Origin: Cubamyces lactineus
Lineage: Eukaryota; Basidiomycota; Agaricomycetes; Polyporales; Polyporaceae
Length of the DNA stretch: 64,000 bases
Direction: 5' to 3'
Assembly (NCBI GenBank): GCA_022376465.1
Contig: JACDTU010000018.1
Location: forward strand, 248,001-312,000
Shown here: piece after piece, positions 1 through 11,338 of the stretch
How positions within the stretch are numbered: position 1 is the stretch's first letter
How the letters are laid out: every line of letters begins with the position of its first letter
Notes under the pieces: generated by a model
Database searches by the model: none
What the model was told of the DNA's origin: nothing
What the model saw: the letters and a program-made list of their open reading frames with translations, nothing else
Program-made: the position numbers and the translations under genes

Positions 1-406
1 CGAATGTTCCACGTGACCGTGGTATGTCGGAGTACGCGACGCGTCGCCGTGTATAGAAGAGGTCTCCGGGTGTCTAGGCCTTCGCCGCGTGTGGAGTTCA
101 CTTGTAGTCATAGATTCGCCCCTCATCTATTCAGGCAAGAGCTATATCGTCAGGTTATGGCTTGACTCCGAGATTCTGAAGCGTTACTCATTCAATTGGA
201 GTGACCACTACATCGTGCATGCATGTCAATCTACTAGTGGTACTGGTACTGTACAGTGAGATGGTCGAGTACTATATAGCTGTATAGTCGATGTATACTA
301 CAGGAAGAAAGGCACTATGCTACAAATGACCAAGCATGAACCCAAAAGCATCGACAGACGGAATCCAAGACAAGCTCTGCCTCAATGCTGACAACGCCAC
401 AGCCCC
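1..406. other. Intergenic, nothing recognised
   Basis: AT-richer sequence downstream of the DNA glycosylase gene. No open frame with family features and no RNA gene was found. It probably contains the 3' untranslated region of the neighbouring minus-strand gene at its right end. Confidence 0.5.
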
Positions 407-1423
407 TCAGCCTTCCGTCTTCATAGCCACACCCAACACATCCTCGTCAGCAATCGTCTCTAAACCTTCCGCACTCTCGATCTTCGCCTCGAGAACCTCT
501 TCTTGATCGCCCTTGCTCTCCCTGAGCCACTTCTTTAGCACGCAGTCCCCTTTGGCGCCGATACTGCCTTTGCAGCCCTTGCACCGCCGACCGTGTCCGA
601 CCATAAGCACATGAAGGCCGTATTTGAGGTCGTTCGGGACCGTCAGGTCCAAATGTGCCTGCGCGGTAACACGGTCCGCTTTCTGCGGTACCCAACCGAG
701 GAGACGGGATAGACGGAAGACGTGAGTGTCCACGGGGAACGACGCTCGCCCGAGGCAGAACAGGAGCACGCAAGAGGCTGTCTTCGGGCCTACCCCGTCG
801 TACGACACGAGCTCCTGCATGGCCTCTTGGTCAGATACCTTCGACGTCGGCACGGCTGACTCCGCTTTTGCCTTTCCCTTCACGTCGGGAGAATCCGCGA
901 CCGCCCCGAGGTGCTGCAACGAGTACGCGCCGTGCCGCTCGTACACCTCGTGCAATATCTTCTGTATCACACCCGCCTTCTTGTTCGCCAGCCCCCCTGT
1001 CTTGATCGCCTCGACGACGTCCTCGCGCCTCGCGCGTGCGATCGCCGCAAAGTCGTTGCGCCCGAATGCGGCGTCGAGCCCACGCTTCGCAGCGGTCGAG
1101 TTCCGCGCGGACGTGTTCTGGCTGAGGATGGTGCCAATCAGGGACTCGAGCACATTCGGCACGCCCCCGCACGTCCGCGCAGAGTCGTTCGCCGCGGACG
1201 GGCGACGGGGGTGCGCGGGCAGGTCTGGGTGGGCCGCAGAGAGGAGGGCGTGTACCTGGGCGGCCTCTGTAGGGGTTGGGTGCGGGAAGTCGGGAAATGG
1301 AGAGGCGAGCGAATGGAACGCGAGCAGCTTTAGTTTTTTGGACTTGTGTGGGGAAGAGGGCCCTGCGGATTCGGCGGGAGTAGACGGCGAAGGGGACCGT
1401 GGACGCTTGATTCTCGGAGGCAT
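407..1423 (-). CDS. Endonuclease III-like DNA glycosylase / AP lyase (HhH-GPD)
   Basis: This intronless 338-residue protein belongs to the HhH-GPD superfamily that removes oxidised bases and cuts abasic sites in base-excision repair. The first 85 residues are basic and Ser/Pro-rich and could carry a nuclear signal. The glycosylase core starts near residue 88 (ESLIGTILSQNTSARN). A helix-hairpin-helix sits at about 205-220 with VGPKTAS, where Lys214 matches the catalytic lysine of endonuclease III. FPVDTHV follows, with Asp232 as the conserved catalytic aspartate, so a bifunctional enzyme is likely. The C-terminus keeps only three cysteines (281, 284, 294) where the [4Fe-4S] loop normally has four in C-x6-C-x2-C-x5 spacing, so the cluster may be altered or lost. 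An insert rich in Lys and Ala (about 178-200) interrupts the core. The start is the only ATG at the head of the frame. Confidence 0.88.
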   Translation of the reverse strand: MPPRIKRPRSPSPSTPAESAGPSSPHKSKKLKLLAFHSLASPFPDFPHPTPTEAAQVHALLSAAHPDLPAHPRRPSAANDSARTCGGVPNVLESLIGTILSQNTSARNSTAAKRGLDAAFGRNDFAAIARARREDVVEAIKTGGLANKKAGVIQKILHEVYERHGAYSLQHLGAVADSPDVKGKAKAESAVPTSKVSDQEAMQELVSYDGVGPKTASCVLLFCLGRASFPVDTHVFRLSRLLGWVPQKADRVTAQAHLDLTVPNDLKYGLHVLMVGHGRRCKGCKGSIGAKGDCVLKKWLRESKGDQEEVLEAKIESAEGLETIADEDVLGVAMKTEG

Positions 1424-4400
1424 TGGGTGGAATGATCTGTGATACGGTTCTTGATTTTAAGTTGAATTAGAAGGGTTTCGGATACCGAAGTAAGAGGCGG
1501 TCCCTCAGCAAGCCATTCCGTTGACTACAGAACGACGAGTGGACTGGACTTGGTGGCAGCGGCTGGAGGTTTGCAAGAAAGTGCCACACGTGGCATTTGT
1601 TTCCGCGCACCTCCACATTTGGGAACAGCAGTTGTAGACGCTGGTAAGATCTCCGATCCTGACCCTAAGCCAGGGTACGACCGACGTCATACCACGAGCG
1701 CTTACGCAGGTTACAGCTCACACTCATCCTCCAACTCGTCTCTCTCTAGCTCTAGCTCTTCGCAACTTCACGAACGACTACCAACTTCCTTGTCACACTT
1801 GCTTGCGACTACACATGCCACAGAAGACTGAGTTCATCTTTCGTATATTCTGCCGCCGATAATCAGGAAAAGCCACATGGTTTGCCACGACTTCAAAGGC
1901 GCTGTCGGTTGGACAGGGTCGCGTCAAGAAGACGATCTTCACGGCGTTCGGACTCTTACCTTCGTCCACCCCGTGCCCTGTCCTTCTTCCGCTCATTGCA
2001 ACAACTGGTTGCAGGCCTTCTCTTACGCTGGGAGTTCCGTCAAGGCACATGCTTAGTCTTCAACTTGTCATCTTACGTACTCTCGTCTGCGCTCGGCCCT
2101 CTCACGGCGCACCGGGTAGGTATCTACGCGAGAATCACGTCTCGTGTCCCCCACCAATGCGGTCATAGCCAACCTCACGCGTTCTCAGGAGGTGTGGCAA
2201 ATTCACCAGGTCGGACAGCCTCTTCAGGCAAATGAACGGGTGAGCATCCATCACTTTCTGCACCCGCTCGCACGCGCGTCCTCACACGGGCGCATGCGCA
2301 GATGTCCGGCTTGAACGCGCCTTGGTCAATGTCGTAACCGTGATCCGCTCGCGCACTCGTGCTCGCCACCATTGAAGGCACGCAGACAGGGAAGAGCAGG
2401 AACGCGCTCGGCTTCCGTCCGAGGCGGTGCGCTGAAAATTCGCAGGTTTAATGTCTCACCTCGCAGCATACGCTCGCGCAAGCTCGGACGTACCTTCCGG
2501 GCTAGCATGACCTCGTCATAACTCTGCCTCCGCCTGCGCAGTGCGCACACGGCTGCACTCCGACATCCGACATGAAAGGCTTCTCTCATCATGCCATCTC
2601 GTGCGTCCGGCACTGCGGCGCATTAGCATGATCATGATCGGCCTTTTGCAGCAAGTAGCAAATTCCTGCCAATGTTTTTGGCATCATGCCCTGTTGCTCC
2701 GCATCCGCTTGGGTGATTAGGCGTTGCGTGGATAGCAACGTGAACGTGGTCGGAGCGGAGGTGACCACTGTCGATTATCGGTGATCCCAATCGTGGCTCA
2801 AATTGGATGAAAGCATATGATTCCACCCTCGTCCGCCGCACACGAGGGCGGCGATGGCGATGCCCCGCACCTGGTCGCGGAAGCAAAATACGCCGCCTCT
2901 TGCCTCGTGTCCGCGCTCGTCCTGCGCCATCATCAAGATATACGAACGTATCCGGTATGCATTGCACGTACGCGGTACAGGCTTTCCGAACACCTGTAGG
3001 TTGTGCAATGTGCTCAACATCACGGTGACTGATCCTACTGCGAACTTGTGCTCTGCCCCTGTGACATGTCAAGGCCAGTGCAACGCCGCGTTCATATCCA
3101 CCGCGAAATATCCTTAGGCTTTGCCCGCAGCGGGCACATGAAGGTGCGTATGTCGCCGATACGCCCCGTCGATAGGCACCATGGTGAGACACGCCGCAAT
3201 GTACCGTCCTTTGCTCGGATCGATATGTGCCACCTCCTATGCCCTGGCCGGCGGGCCAAGCAGCAGACGCATCATCAACCTTGTCGGCTGCCAAGTACCT
3301 GGACGGGCAGACGGAAGGGCTAACAAGGTTGCCGACGCGCCGCCGGTGGGTGAGTAGGTACTGGGCGGATGAGTGGCACATTATCATCATGACCATCCGC
3401 GATCGCTCCCATCACGATATTCTTCCACGTCCGTGGCCAAAGGGGGCTAACGCAGGGCGGGGCGGGGACCTTGGTCCTTGAGCTAGGAGCCCCCGCGTCC
3501 ACATGCCTCCTCGTGGCTCTCACCGCCGCAGCGGCCTGGTAGGAGCGTAGCGTGCGTTGTGACGAGCCGCGGGCCATCAGATGATCCTCATCTGCTTGCT
3601 CCTCCGCCTGCAGCTCCTGCTCACGCACGCGCTCCTGCTCCGCCGCCCGCCCGTCCTGTGCTGACGATGGTCGATACGGGAAATTAGATATTAGATAGTC
3701 GGCAGGGCGTGGGCCATGACATTGGCCTGTCACCTAAGCCTTAATCGCTCATCGCTCACTAGCATCAGCCTTAGACGTCTATAGCCTCTTGGGCTCTTCC
3801 GCCGCGGTAATACGGCCAGCGACCACGTTGTGTTGTCCTGCGGCCACTGCGAATATGCGAAGCTCGATCAGGAGGAGCTCGGTTGCTAGGCAGATGATGC
3901 TACCGCTACCCAGGGGTGCATCGTGCATGCATGGATGCTCGGAACGGAGGTAGATAGCCCATCGTCCACTCCGAGTCCCGAATCCGAGCTCCGTGCCTCA
4001 TGCTCGCGTCCCGCAGCCCGCGCCCTCCGCCCTGCAGGAAGAACGACTGCACGGAACTTCGTTACATCCATCGCTCACCTGTTCAGCACAGCCCAACTGG
4101 GCGTAACTTCCTGACATGACGCGACGCGTACGGAAAGAAGCTCAAGCTTCGCTTGGGATGCGAGCGGTTTGGTGTTGCATTTGGACATTTGTAGTAGACG
4201 GGTCGCCCGCGGAGCACTGTACCGTAGCAGGTAGTGTACTGCAGTGCAGTACGGTCCGGCGGGACCTCGGGCACATGCACGGGAGCGCGGAGAGTTCAGT
4301 CAGGCGGAGCCTGGAGAGTTCATTCTTGCGCACTCGCAGGGCAGTATGAACGAACCCAAACGACCGCTGGCGCGGGAGTGGAGGCGGTACCGTTGTGGTG

Positions 4401-6411
4401 TGCATACCACGTATCAGGTATCAGACGCAATTCAATGTCAAACGCTTCTCGGGCTCGAGCTCGAGATGGTTTGAATGCCGTGCGCGCGAAGGGAAGCACG
4501 CCCTCCGAGCTCGAGATAGACGTTGGATAGATGGCCCTGCCGCTCGCAGCTGCGTCGCCATACGCGGAGCGGACGATCCGACGTCAGGGTGTGTCGTGGA
4601 CGCGCGCGTGCCCGTGCTGGGTGGGCAGTCTCCAAACGGGATGCTCAATGCTGCCATATCCGTGTCCCATCGGAGGACACACAGACATGGCGTCACGCAC
4701 GCACTCTCGCAAGCGCAGGCTCGGGTGGTTTTTGATTTCTAGCAAACTTTCGCCCGAACGGGCGAACAAAGACCTACGCTATTCGAGCAGATTAACACAC
4801 GCGCTCGTCTGTTCGCTCGCTCGCGGGTGATCCGTGCGGAGAATACTGGGCTAGCGCACACAGGATGTGCTCATGATAGTGCGTCGATGGCTCTCCGCCG
4901 ATTGTGATTACATGCACACGGACGTCTAGTGGTGGTGATTATGATGATGAAGATGAAGATGATGGCACCGTGACTTGGGAGACGACACGTCCAGGAGCGA
5001 AGCGATGCCGCGGGCTCCCCGCAAGTTCAGTACTCCGAGCCCGCATGGCGCTGCGCGTGCACGGGCGTGCGCAGATGGTCCGGGATAGCAGCGGTGGTGC
5101 GCAGGAATATTTCCGCTCAGGCTTCAGGTCCGCTGTTCCGATATGCCAGTGCGCAGGGTCACGCGCGGGTCTTGTCCGCGAGCGAGGCGGTGGGCTGGGC
5201 TGGTACGCGCGCGCGGCGGTCGTACGCGTCGCGGAAGCAAATGGAGAGTCGGGCGGGGGGTGGGATGGGCAGGTAGGAGGACTGAGCGCGGTCTTGTTGT
5301 CGGGGACGAGAGGAGCGTCGATCTGCAACACGATCGAGAGACAAGCCGTCGAGAGAGAGCACTCTCCGGTGCCCCATGAACAACTTACCATATCTGGCCC
5401 GGCCCTGGCGTCTCTCCTCTCCTCCTCCCCCGGGGCCCTGCTTCCCAATCAGGCGTGCAGATGCGCTTCCGGCTGGTCAGTCCGCGAGCTCGCGAAGGGA
5501 ACGGTCAATACGTCCTCAATCCGTTACTGCACGCGCGAAAATCCTCAAGCCTCAGGATTGAGATAATCCGATATCCCCTCCTCCACCCGATGAGTCAATC
5601 AGAACTCCGGCCGCTGCCCACCGCCCGTCCGCTTACTGCTCATTTACGAAAACCAGCCGACACGAGGCCCTCGGGACGGGGAGTCGGGATGTCAATGGAG
5701 GTAAGCAGCCAGTCCACGCCCGCGGCACGCCTGTCCATCGTCCACGCCCCGACCGGAGGCTCCCCCCGCGAGCCCTTTGACACTGCTTGGGAAGGACAGC
5801 GAGGGGAAGCGCCCCATCGGGGCGACTTGACTCGGCGTGTGCGAGAGGCTCAGAGTGAGCACGCGCGCGCGCGCGAACGGGGTTTGCACGGGACTTTATC
5901 GAGTTTTCCATCGAGCGTGCAGATAACGGCATATGCACTCATATGCGGAGGACAATAGGCACTGATAGGTGCCGTGCGCTCGGGTACAGGAGCCGTGGAA
6001 GGTGCAACAACAATAAGACGTTTGCGCCGAACCCGATGGCTGAGAATCCTCCTCTGTTGATGGCTGTTTGGAAACCCAATGGATCGTACGCCCGTTCGGG
6101 CATGGGCCCGCTCGCTCGCCTGGATGAGGGGGACACAATGAACGAAATCTGGATACGATCTCGTGGTCAGCGAGGGCGCTACTGCACTTGGCGGTCAGTC
6201 GCACCTTCCTTAGCTATAAAGATCTCTGGCGTATTGTCTTCGCCCTCGTCCACCTGTACGCAATTGTTCTCCTCGGGGCCTCTGTGCCACCTCCCGCCAT
6301 CTGTCGCGCCGCCTCTGGAGCGCCTCTATTATCCTGCCTCGAGGAGCCTCACCTGCGTTTACCAAACACCGCGCCATCCTTTTCCCTTCCCACTAACTAA
6401 CGAGAACAATC
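1424..6411. other. 5 kb stretch with no recognised gene
   Basis: No frame here shows a domain, a convincing intron pattern or codon use like the flanking genes. The longest open frame (2632-3396, minus, 254 codons) reads as Arg/His-rich low-information protein typical of chance frames in GC-rich DNA. A TATA-like ctataaag at 6214-6221 belongs to the following HMG-box gene. Confidence 0.5.
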
Positions 6412-8305
6412 ATGCCTGCTTACCGAACTCGCGACGCCTCTGCGCGCAGTAAGTCTTCTGTCCCCTCTCCCCCCTACTGTGCCATTCAGCGCACAATGGC
6501 GGACAGCGAGCACACTGAACTCACCGAACAATGCGCAGACCTCGAAGTGTCGACGGACGCACCCTCCCTTCCGACCGTGTCCATCGTTTCCCCCACGCCG
6601 CGCGCATTCACCTTCCCTATCAATGACACTCACTTCCCCACCACGCCGTCCAGTTCGCCCTTCGAGCCGACTTTGAAATCCATTCCTTCGACTCCTCCGC
6701 CGTTGCGGACTTTTTCTCCGACATCCTCGATCGGATCGGACTCTTCGCTTTCTGTTCCAGACACCCTTTCGGTGTATTCTTCACCTACGGCGCCGGCCGC
6801 CTCGCAGGCCTCCTCGCACCGCCGGCGTAGATCGACGGCGAGCGATATCGGGGAGCGGCGACCTAAGAAGGGCGATGACGATTATATCAAGCGGCCAGAG
6901 AATGCGTTCATTCTCTTCAGGCGGAAGTGCTGCGAGGAACGCCAGGCAGCGCGGGAAGAGGAGGAGAGCGCGTCCGGCCCTGTCAAGAAGCAGCGCCAGG
7001 CGGACCTCTCGAAGACGATCTCTCAGCAGTGGAAGAGCCTCTCGCACGAGGAGAGGCAGTATTGGGAAGACCTCGCGAAGGAGAAGAAGAAGGAGCACGA
7101 GGCGATGTACCCCAACTACGTCTACCGCCCGCAGCGCAACAAGGACAAGAAGGGCAAGAAGGGCAAGAGTCGCAAGGACGGCGACCAGGACACCGACGCG
7201 GAAAGCTTCTCCTTCCTCGTCCCCGTGTCGTCGTCGCCATCCCGCTCCCTCAGCCGCGACTTCGGCTCTGGTGGCCACGGACACGGCCACGGTCGTCGCG
7301 CAGTGTCCGCGCCCACCCCACCGGCGGCATTCCAGCCCATACAGCTCCCCACTGTCTGGATGCCGTCCTGCCCCACTTCGCCCAGGCTCATCCCGAGAAT
7401 CAGCGGGCGGTCGCCGGCTCCCCCCGTCGCGAACATCCCCCCACCTACCGAATCCGCACCACTGACGACTTTTGATTACGCACCTCACGACCAACTCTTC
7501 ATGGGCAACTACGCCATGCACTCTTTGTACGACGAGCATGGGAACGCGTACGACGCGAATGGAGAGGTATGTGCATCGTGCTTCGCCAGATTGGCTTTGT
7601 GCGCATGGCCGCTGACGTCTAAAACCCTGTTAGCCTATAAACGGAACCTACCAGAACGATGTATATCAGATCCCCGACCACGCTGGCATGCCCGGCAACC
7701 ACATCCTCCATCCACTCAGCATCCCTCGCGACCCCTCCTGCGGCATGCATTCAAGCGTCATGTCACCGGCGGAGTCCATCGCGTCGTCCCTCCTCTCACC
7801 AGCCGACTCCATTGCGTCCTCCATTCTCTCGCCCTCGGAGACCTACGCGTCCGGCACCTTCTCCAGCGGCTCTTCGCAGGGTGCCCCGCCGTTCACCCCC
7901 GACGACGCGATCCGCATGATGTCGCTGTCGGCCCCCAAAGACGTCCCAGAGAACGTCGACCCCGAGGCAGATGGAAGCGAAATGCCGTTCGGGTTCTGGC
8001 CGCCGACGGAGGCGCTGTGGGCGAACATGGAGAGCCTGATGAACGAGGACTTCAACCTCGGCGCGATCCCGCCCGTCGAGCTCGGCCTCGCGCAGTTCGA
8101 GCCTGTGCCCTTCACGCAAGCGACGACAGCATCATCTCCGTCGTCGTCGGGCACGATCCGGCCCGACTCGGACCACGAGCGCGAGGAGTTCGTGCAGATG
8201 TCCACCGAAGAGCACGACTTTCACGACGCACCCACATCCTCCGCGACCCCAGGGCTGGACGGCTTCTCGGGCATGTACACGTACGACAGCAGCACGAACT
8301 GGTGA
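6412..8305 (+). CDS. HMG-box transcription factor (MATA_HMG type), fourth paralogue
   Basis: Two exons, 6412-7566 and 7634-8305, are joined across a 67-nt GT-AG intron at a codon boundary and give 608 residues. The HMG box lies at about residues 155-240: it begins YIKRPENAFILFRRK and continues through SKTISQQWKSL and ERQYWEDLAKEKKKEH to YPNYVYRP. This is the fungal mating-type/Ste11-Prf1 subclass that binds ACAAAG-like sites. A charged loop of about 20 residues (EEEESASGPVKKQ) lengthens the turn between helices 1 and 2. A Lys-rich tail after the box is a likely nuclear signal, and the rest is Ser/Pro-rich. The motif PTPRAFTF before the box is echoed as PSPRAFTF in the three HMG copies at 21-49 kb, so all four are probably paralogues. 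A second in-frame ATG at 6496 is an alternative start. A GTAAGT at 6449 looks like a donor, but splicing there breaks the frame. Confidence 0.88.
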
Positions 8306-9553
8306 TGATTCCGTTGGCTCGCGCAGGCGTGGGTCGGCTCCCAGACTGGACACTGTACTAAAATTATTGTGAGGCCCGTCTTCATCCGGGTCTTGCGGCG
8401 TCTCCTCGCTCTCTTTGCGGGGAGAGGCTCGTGTATACGTTTTCTTTCCTCTTCTGTTCTCTGACGCTCCGTGTAGTTTTATCAGCCCTTCCACGTTCAT
8501 CGCCTGACATTGTGTAACAACTCACCTCCCCACTGCTTCCTTTGCAGCATTATGGCCGTCACGCATCACCATCCCCACCTCGTAGCATTATTTGCATACC
8601 CCCTACCCCCTCCCCGCGTTCCATACCCCCGCGTTCATCCGCTGTACACCGCCTATCCCCCATCCTCCGACGTCGGACACCCACCCCTACCCCCTCTCCT
8701 CATTTATCACATTATTTGCGCTTACCGTGTCTGTTGTACTGTTACACGAGAATGCAAGCCAGCGCATAGATGAGTACCAAAACTTCCGCAGTGAGCGTGC
8801 CTATGCAAGGAAGAGCGATTAGACTCCAATCGGGCTTCATGAAGGTCAGGACGATGGCTGTTGGCTGGTAGCGAGAAGTCTCGAGACACTCTTGTTGCGA
8901 TTCCTCTTGGTGGGCCGCTCTACACAGACTGACTGTCAAAAAAGGCCCGCATATAGCTTTGATGCATGTTGAAGTTGAAGCACGTCGGGTACGCGTGTTG
9001 GTACGCGACGACGCGTCGGTGGCGTCCAACTTGGCTCTCGTAAGGACCAGCATCCGGCATTTAGTCCTAGAGCAATCATGACAAGACTGTGTAGCTGGGG
9101 GTTGCGAGAAATGAGCAAGAGGTGGCTATGGTCTATGGGATGAAGACGGTGCATGAAAGGAGCGAGTCGAGAGCGTCAACGGTGCAACGGTATACGTGCG
9201 GTTGCCACAACGCCCGGCGTTTGCCGAGGCTCTTGCCTGCAGCAAGCAGCAAGCTACTTCAGGACAATACAAGCCTCGCAGTGTCGTTTTCGCAGGGCAT
9301 ATGCATACCGTTACGGGGGTTAGTATATCCCAATGAGATTCAAGGCTACCATCATGCACTACATAATACAGGGAGGCATAACACAAGGCCTAGAATAAGC
9401 CACTACTACACGAAAACGAAGCTAACTAATATGCAGTAGGTTCATGAGGGAGAGGTCGTGACGGGTCTAATAGCAGGGGGCGCCATGTAGAGTATTCATC
9501 GTTTGGGACATGAGACTGATCGCGAAGGATATCGTCTGAACACCGAGTGAATG
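8306..9553. other. Intergenic between convergent genes
   Basis: Contains the pyrimidine-rich 3' untranslated region of the HMG gene (8306 to about 8760) and the 3' side of the minus-strand surface-protein gene. No coding features were seen. Confidence 0.5.
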
Positions 9554-10692
9554 CTAGAACAAGTGCGTGAAACACCAGATCACATAGACCAAGCCGACGA
9601 GGCTCAGGTTGGGTACCAAGGACGGGTTTGTCCCGGACGTTGTCGAGTCATCAAAGAGAGGTACAGCCGCGCCTATCGTTTGGTTCAGGCAGTTGAGTAG
9701 GGTTCTATCGACATTCGAAGGAAGGGGAGCGGCGGGGGCATTGGTGTCGTTCGTCAGTGCAGCCGTGTCATTGTAGCCATCAAGGGTGAGGACGACGCTG
9801 CTCGCACGGTAGTACTGGATCGCTTGTTCAGGCTTTGGGTCAGATGCGCTCCCGTTGAACGCGACCGGGGAAGTGGACGAGTTGGAGGCAATGCTGCAAT
9901 TCGCCTCGATGGACCCGATGAGTGATCTCAATGAACTGTTGTCGGCCACGACATGGAAGACAGAGGTGGAGTTTGTTGAGTTTGATGAGAACGCTGCCTG
10001 CATGAGAGCGCCACCTGGTCTAGAGGAATTGTTCGGATCGCCATACTAGACAGTGGAGGTCAGTACACTTTGGCCACCTCAGATATGATTGCATACACAC
10101 CTCACGATCGTGCAGGTACGCTGCGCCATAACCAAGGCTGCCACCCCAGATGACGGGCCAAAATACGAAGGGGAAATTCCGTCCTCCAACGCCGCGTCCT
10201 GCGATGCCAGGGTAGCCACTGCCATATTGTCTGCAACAATCAAAAAGGGTCAGCTCTTGCTGTCTATCGCGGACATGACAGAAACACGCACTGTGACCCA
10301 AACACCTGCCCGCGTGTTGCGCCGCCAGAGGTGCGACCTGCGAACGGCTGTCCGGCAGGAATGGAGATGACTTTGGTTGTCCCCTGGCCGTATGAAACAG
10401 CGCTGGAACGTCCCACCGTTGATCCGGTGACCGGGACGGTTGCACCTTTGCTCCCAACAGGACCGCTGGAACCAGAACTGCCACTGCTAGAGCCTGTGCG
10501 CCCGCTGGATCCCGAACTGCCAGTGCTGCCAGTGCTGCCAGTGCTGCCTTCCCCAGAGCTGCCCTCTCCAGAGCTGCTTCCAGACTCTCCGCTTGATCCG
10601 CCCTTGCTTCCACCTCCACCGCGTCCACCGCCGCCGCCTCCTTTGCGTGGATATAGGTGTTGGCTCAAATTCGAGATGACGGGAACAAACAT
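9554..10692 (-). CDS. Gly/Ser-rich cell-surface protein, probably GPI-anchored
   Basis: Three exons (10692-10292, 10230-10101, 10045-9554) with 61- and 55-nt introns encode 340 residues. After a short head, the N-terminal third is low-complexity: Gly runs followed by repeated GSTGS/GSSGS units. A conserved-looking block follows (IPAGQPFAGRTSGG, then YGSGYPGIAGRGVGGRNFPFVFWPVIWGG). The C-terminal part is rich in N-x-S/T glycosylation sites and ends in a hydrophobic tail (LSLVGLVYVIWCF), as expected for a GPI signal. I recognise this layout from basidiomycete proteins of unknown function, not from a characterised family. The head MFVPVISNLSQHLYPRK is a weak signal peptide, so an upstream exon may be missing. 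A TATA box (catataaagg on the minus strand, 10751-10760) lies about 60 bp upstream of the ATG. Confidence 0.75.
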
Positions 10693-11338
10693 GTCGATGT
10701 GGAGTGAAGAGGGGGGTATGTTTCGCTACCAGCGCGAAGATACGAGGAGGCCTTTATATGTCTCGAAGAGAGAGAGAGAGAGCCAAGCGAGGAGGGTGTG
10801 GCGCGCGGGGTCGGGGCCATTGAGGCGGTACAATATTACCCACCGACACCGCCACGGTATCTGTTATGGGAACGCCCGTGTCTTACTATGTGTAGCGGCG
10901 CCAGAATGCCGCTTAGACGTGAGCTTATCGAAAAACACTCTCCAATCACTCCTCCGAGTCTTTGAAGCTGGAGCAGTAGAAAGTTCCTGTCCAATGCACC
11001 GTCGTCGCCACTCATATTAGGCGTGCAATTGATGCAGTAGTCGGGATGTACGTGTAATCCCTTCGGTATGCGGGCACATGGCGGCGAGATGCAACAGCCC
11101 GGCCGCTGTCACTGGGTCATCCATATTACCCCGACCAAAGCGCATACGCCAGCATCGCCTCATAGCACCATGTGAGCCCTGACGCGGGCCTCCTGACGTC
11201 CACAGCAGTGGCAGTCATATTGCCGGGAATTGGCGTCGCAGCAGCATTCGGCAGGAACGGCAAACTCCCCAACTTGAACGTGACCTCTAGGTTGGATAGA
11301 ATGGCGGCCGTCTCGAAAAGTGTATCGTACATCGTCAC
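10693..11338. other. Intergenic, promoter of the surface-protein gene
   Basis: Holds the TATA box of the minus-strand surface-protein gene at 10751-10760, next to a (ga)n run, and the 3' side of the Kelch-MYND gene. Nothing else was recognised. Confidence 0.5.

Noticed and set aside
2632..3396. 254-codon open frame on the minus strand
   Set aside because: Arg/His-rich translation without any domain, several overlapping frames of similar length on both strands, and no splice or promoter signals. It fits a chance frame in GC-rich DNA.
3800..3830. ccgccgcggtaatacgg resembles the universal small-subunit rRNA 530 loop
   Set aside because: Only about 16 bases match and the surrounding sequence has no rRNA similarity.
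6449..6489. Possible 41-nt intron at the start of the first HMG gene
   Set aside because: Splicing shifts the frame and leads to a stop within ten codons. Unspliced reading is open.
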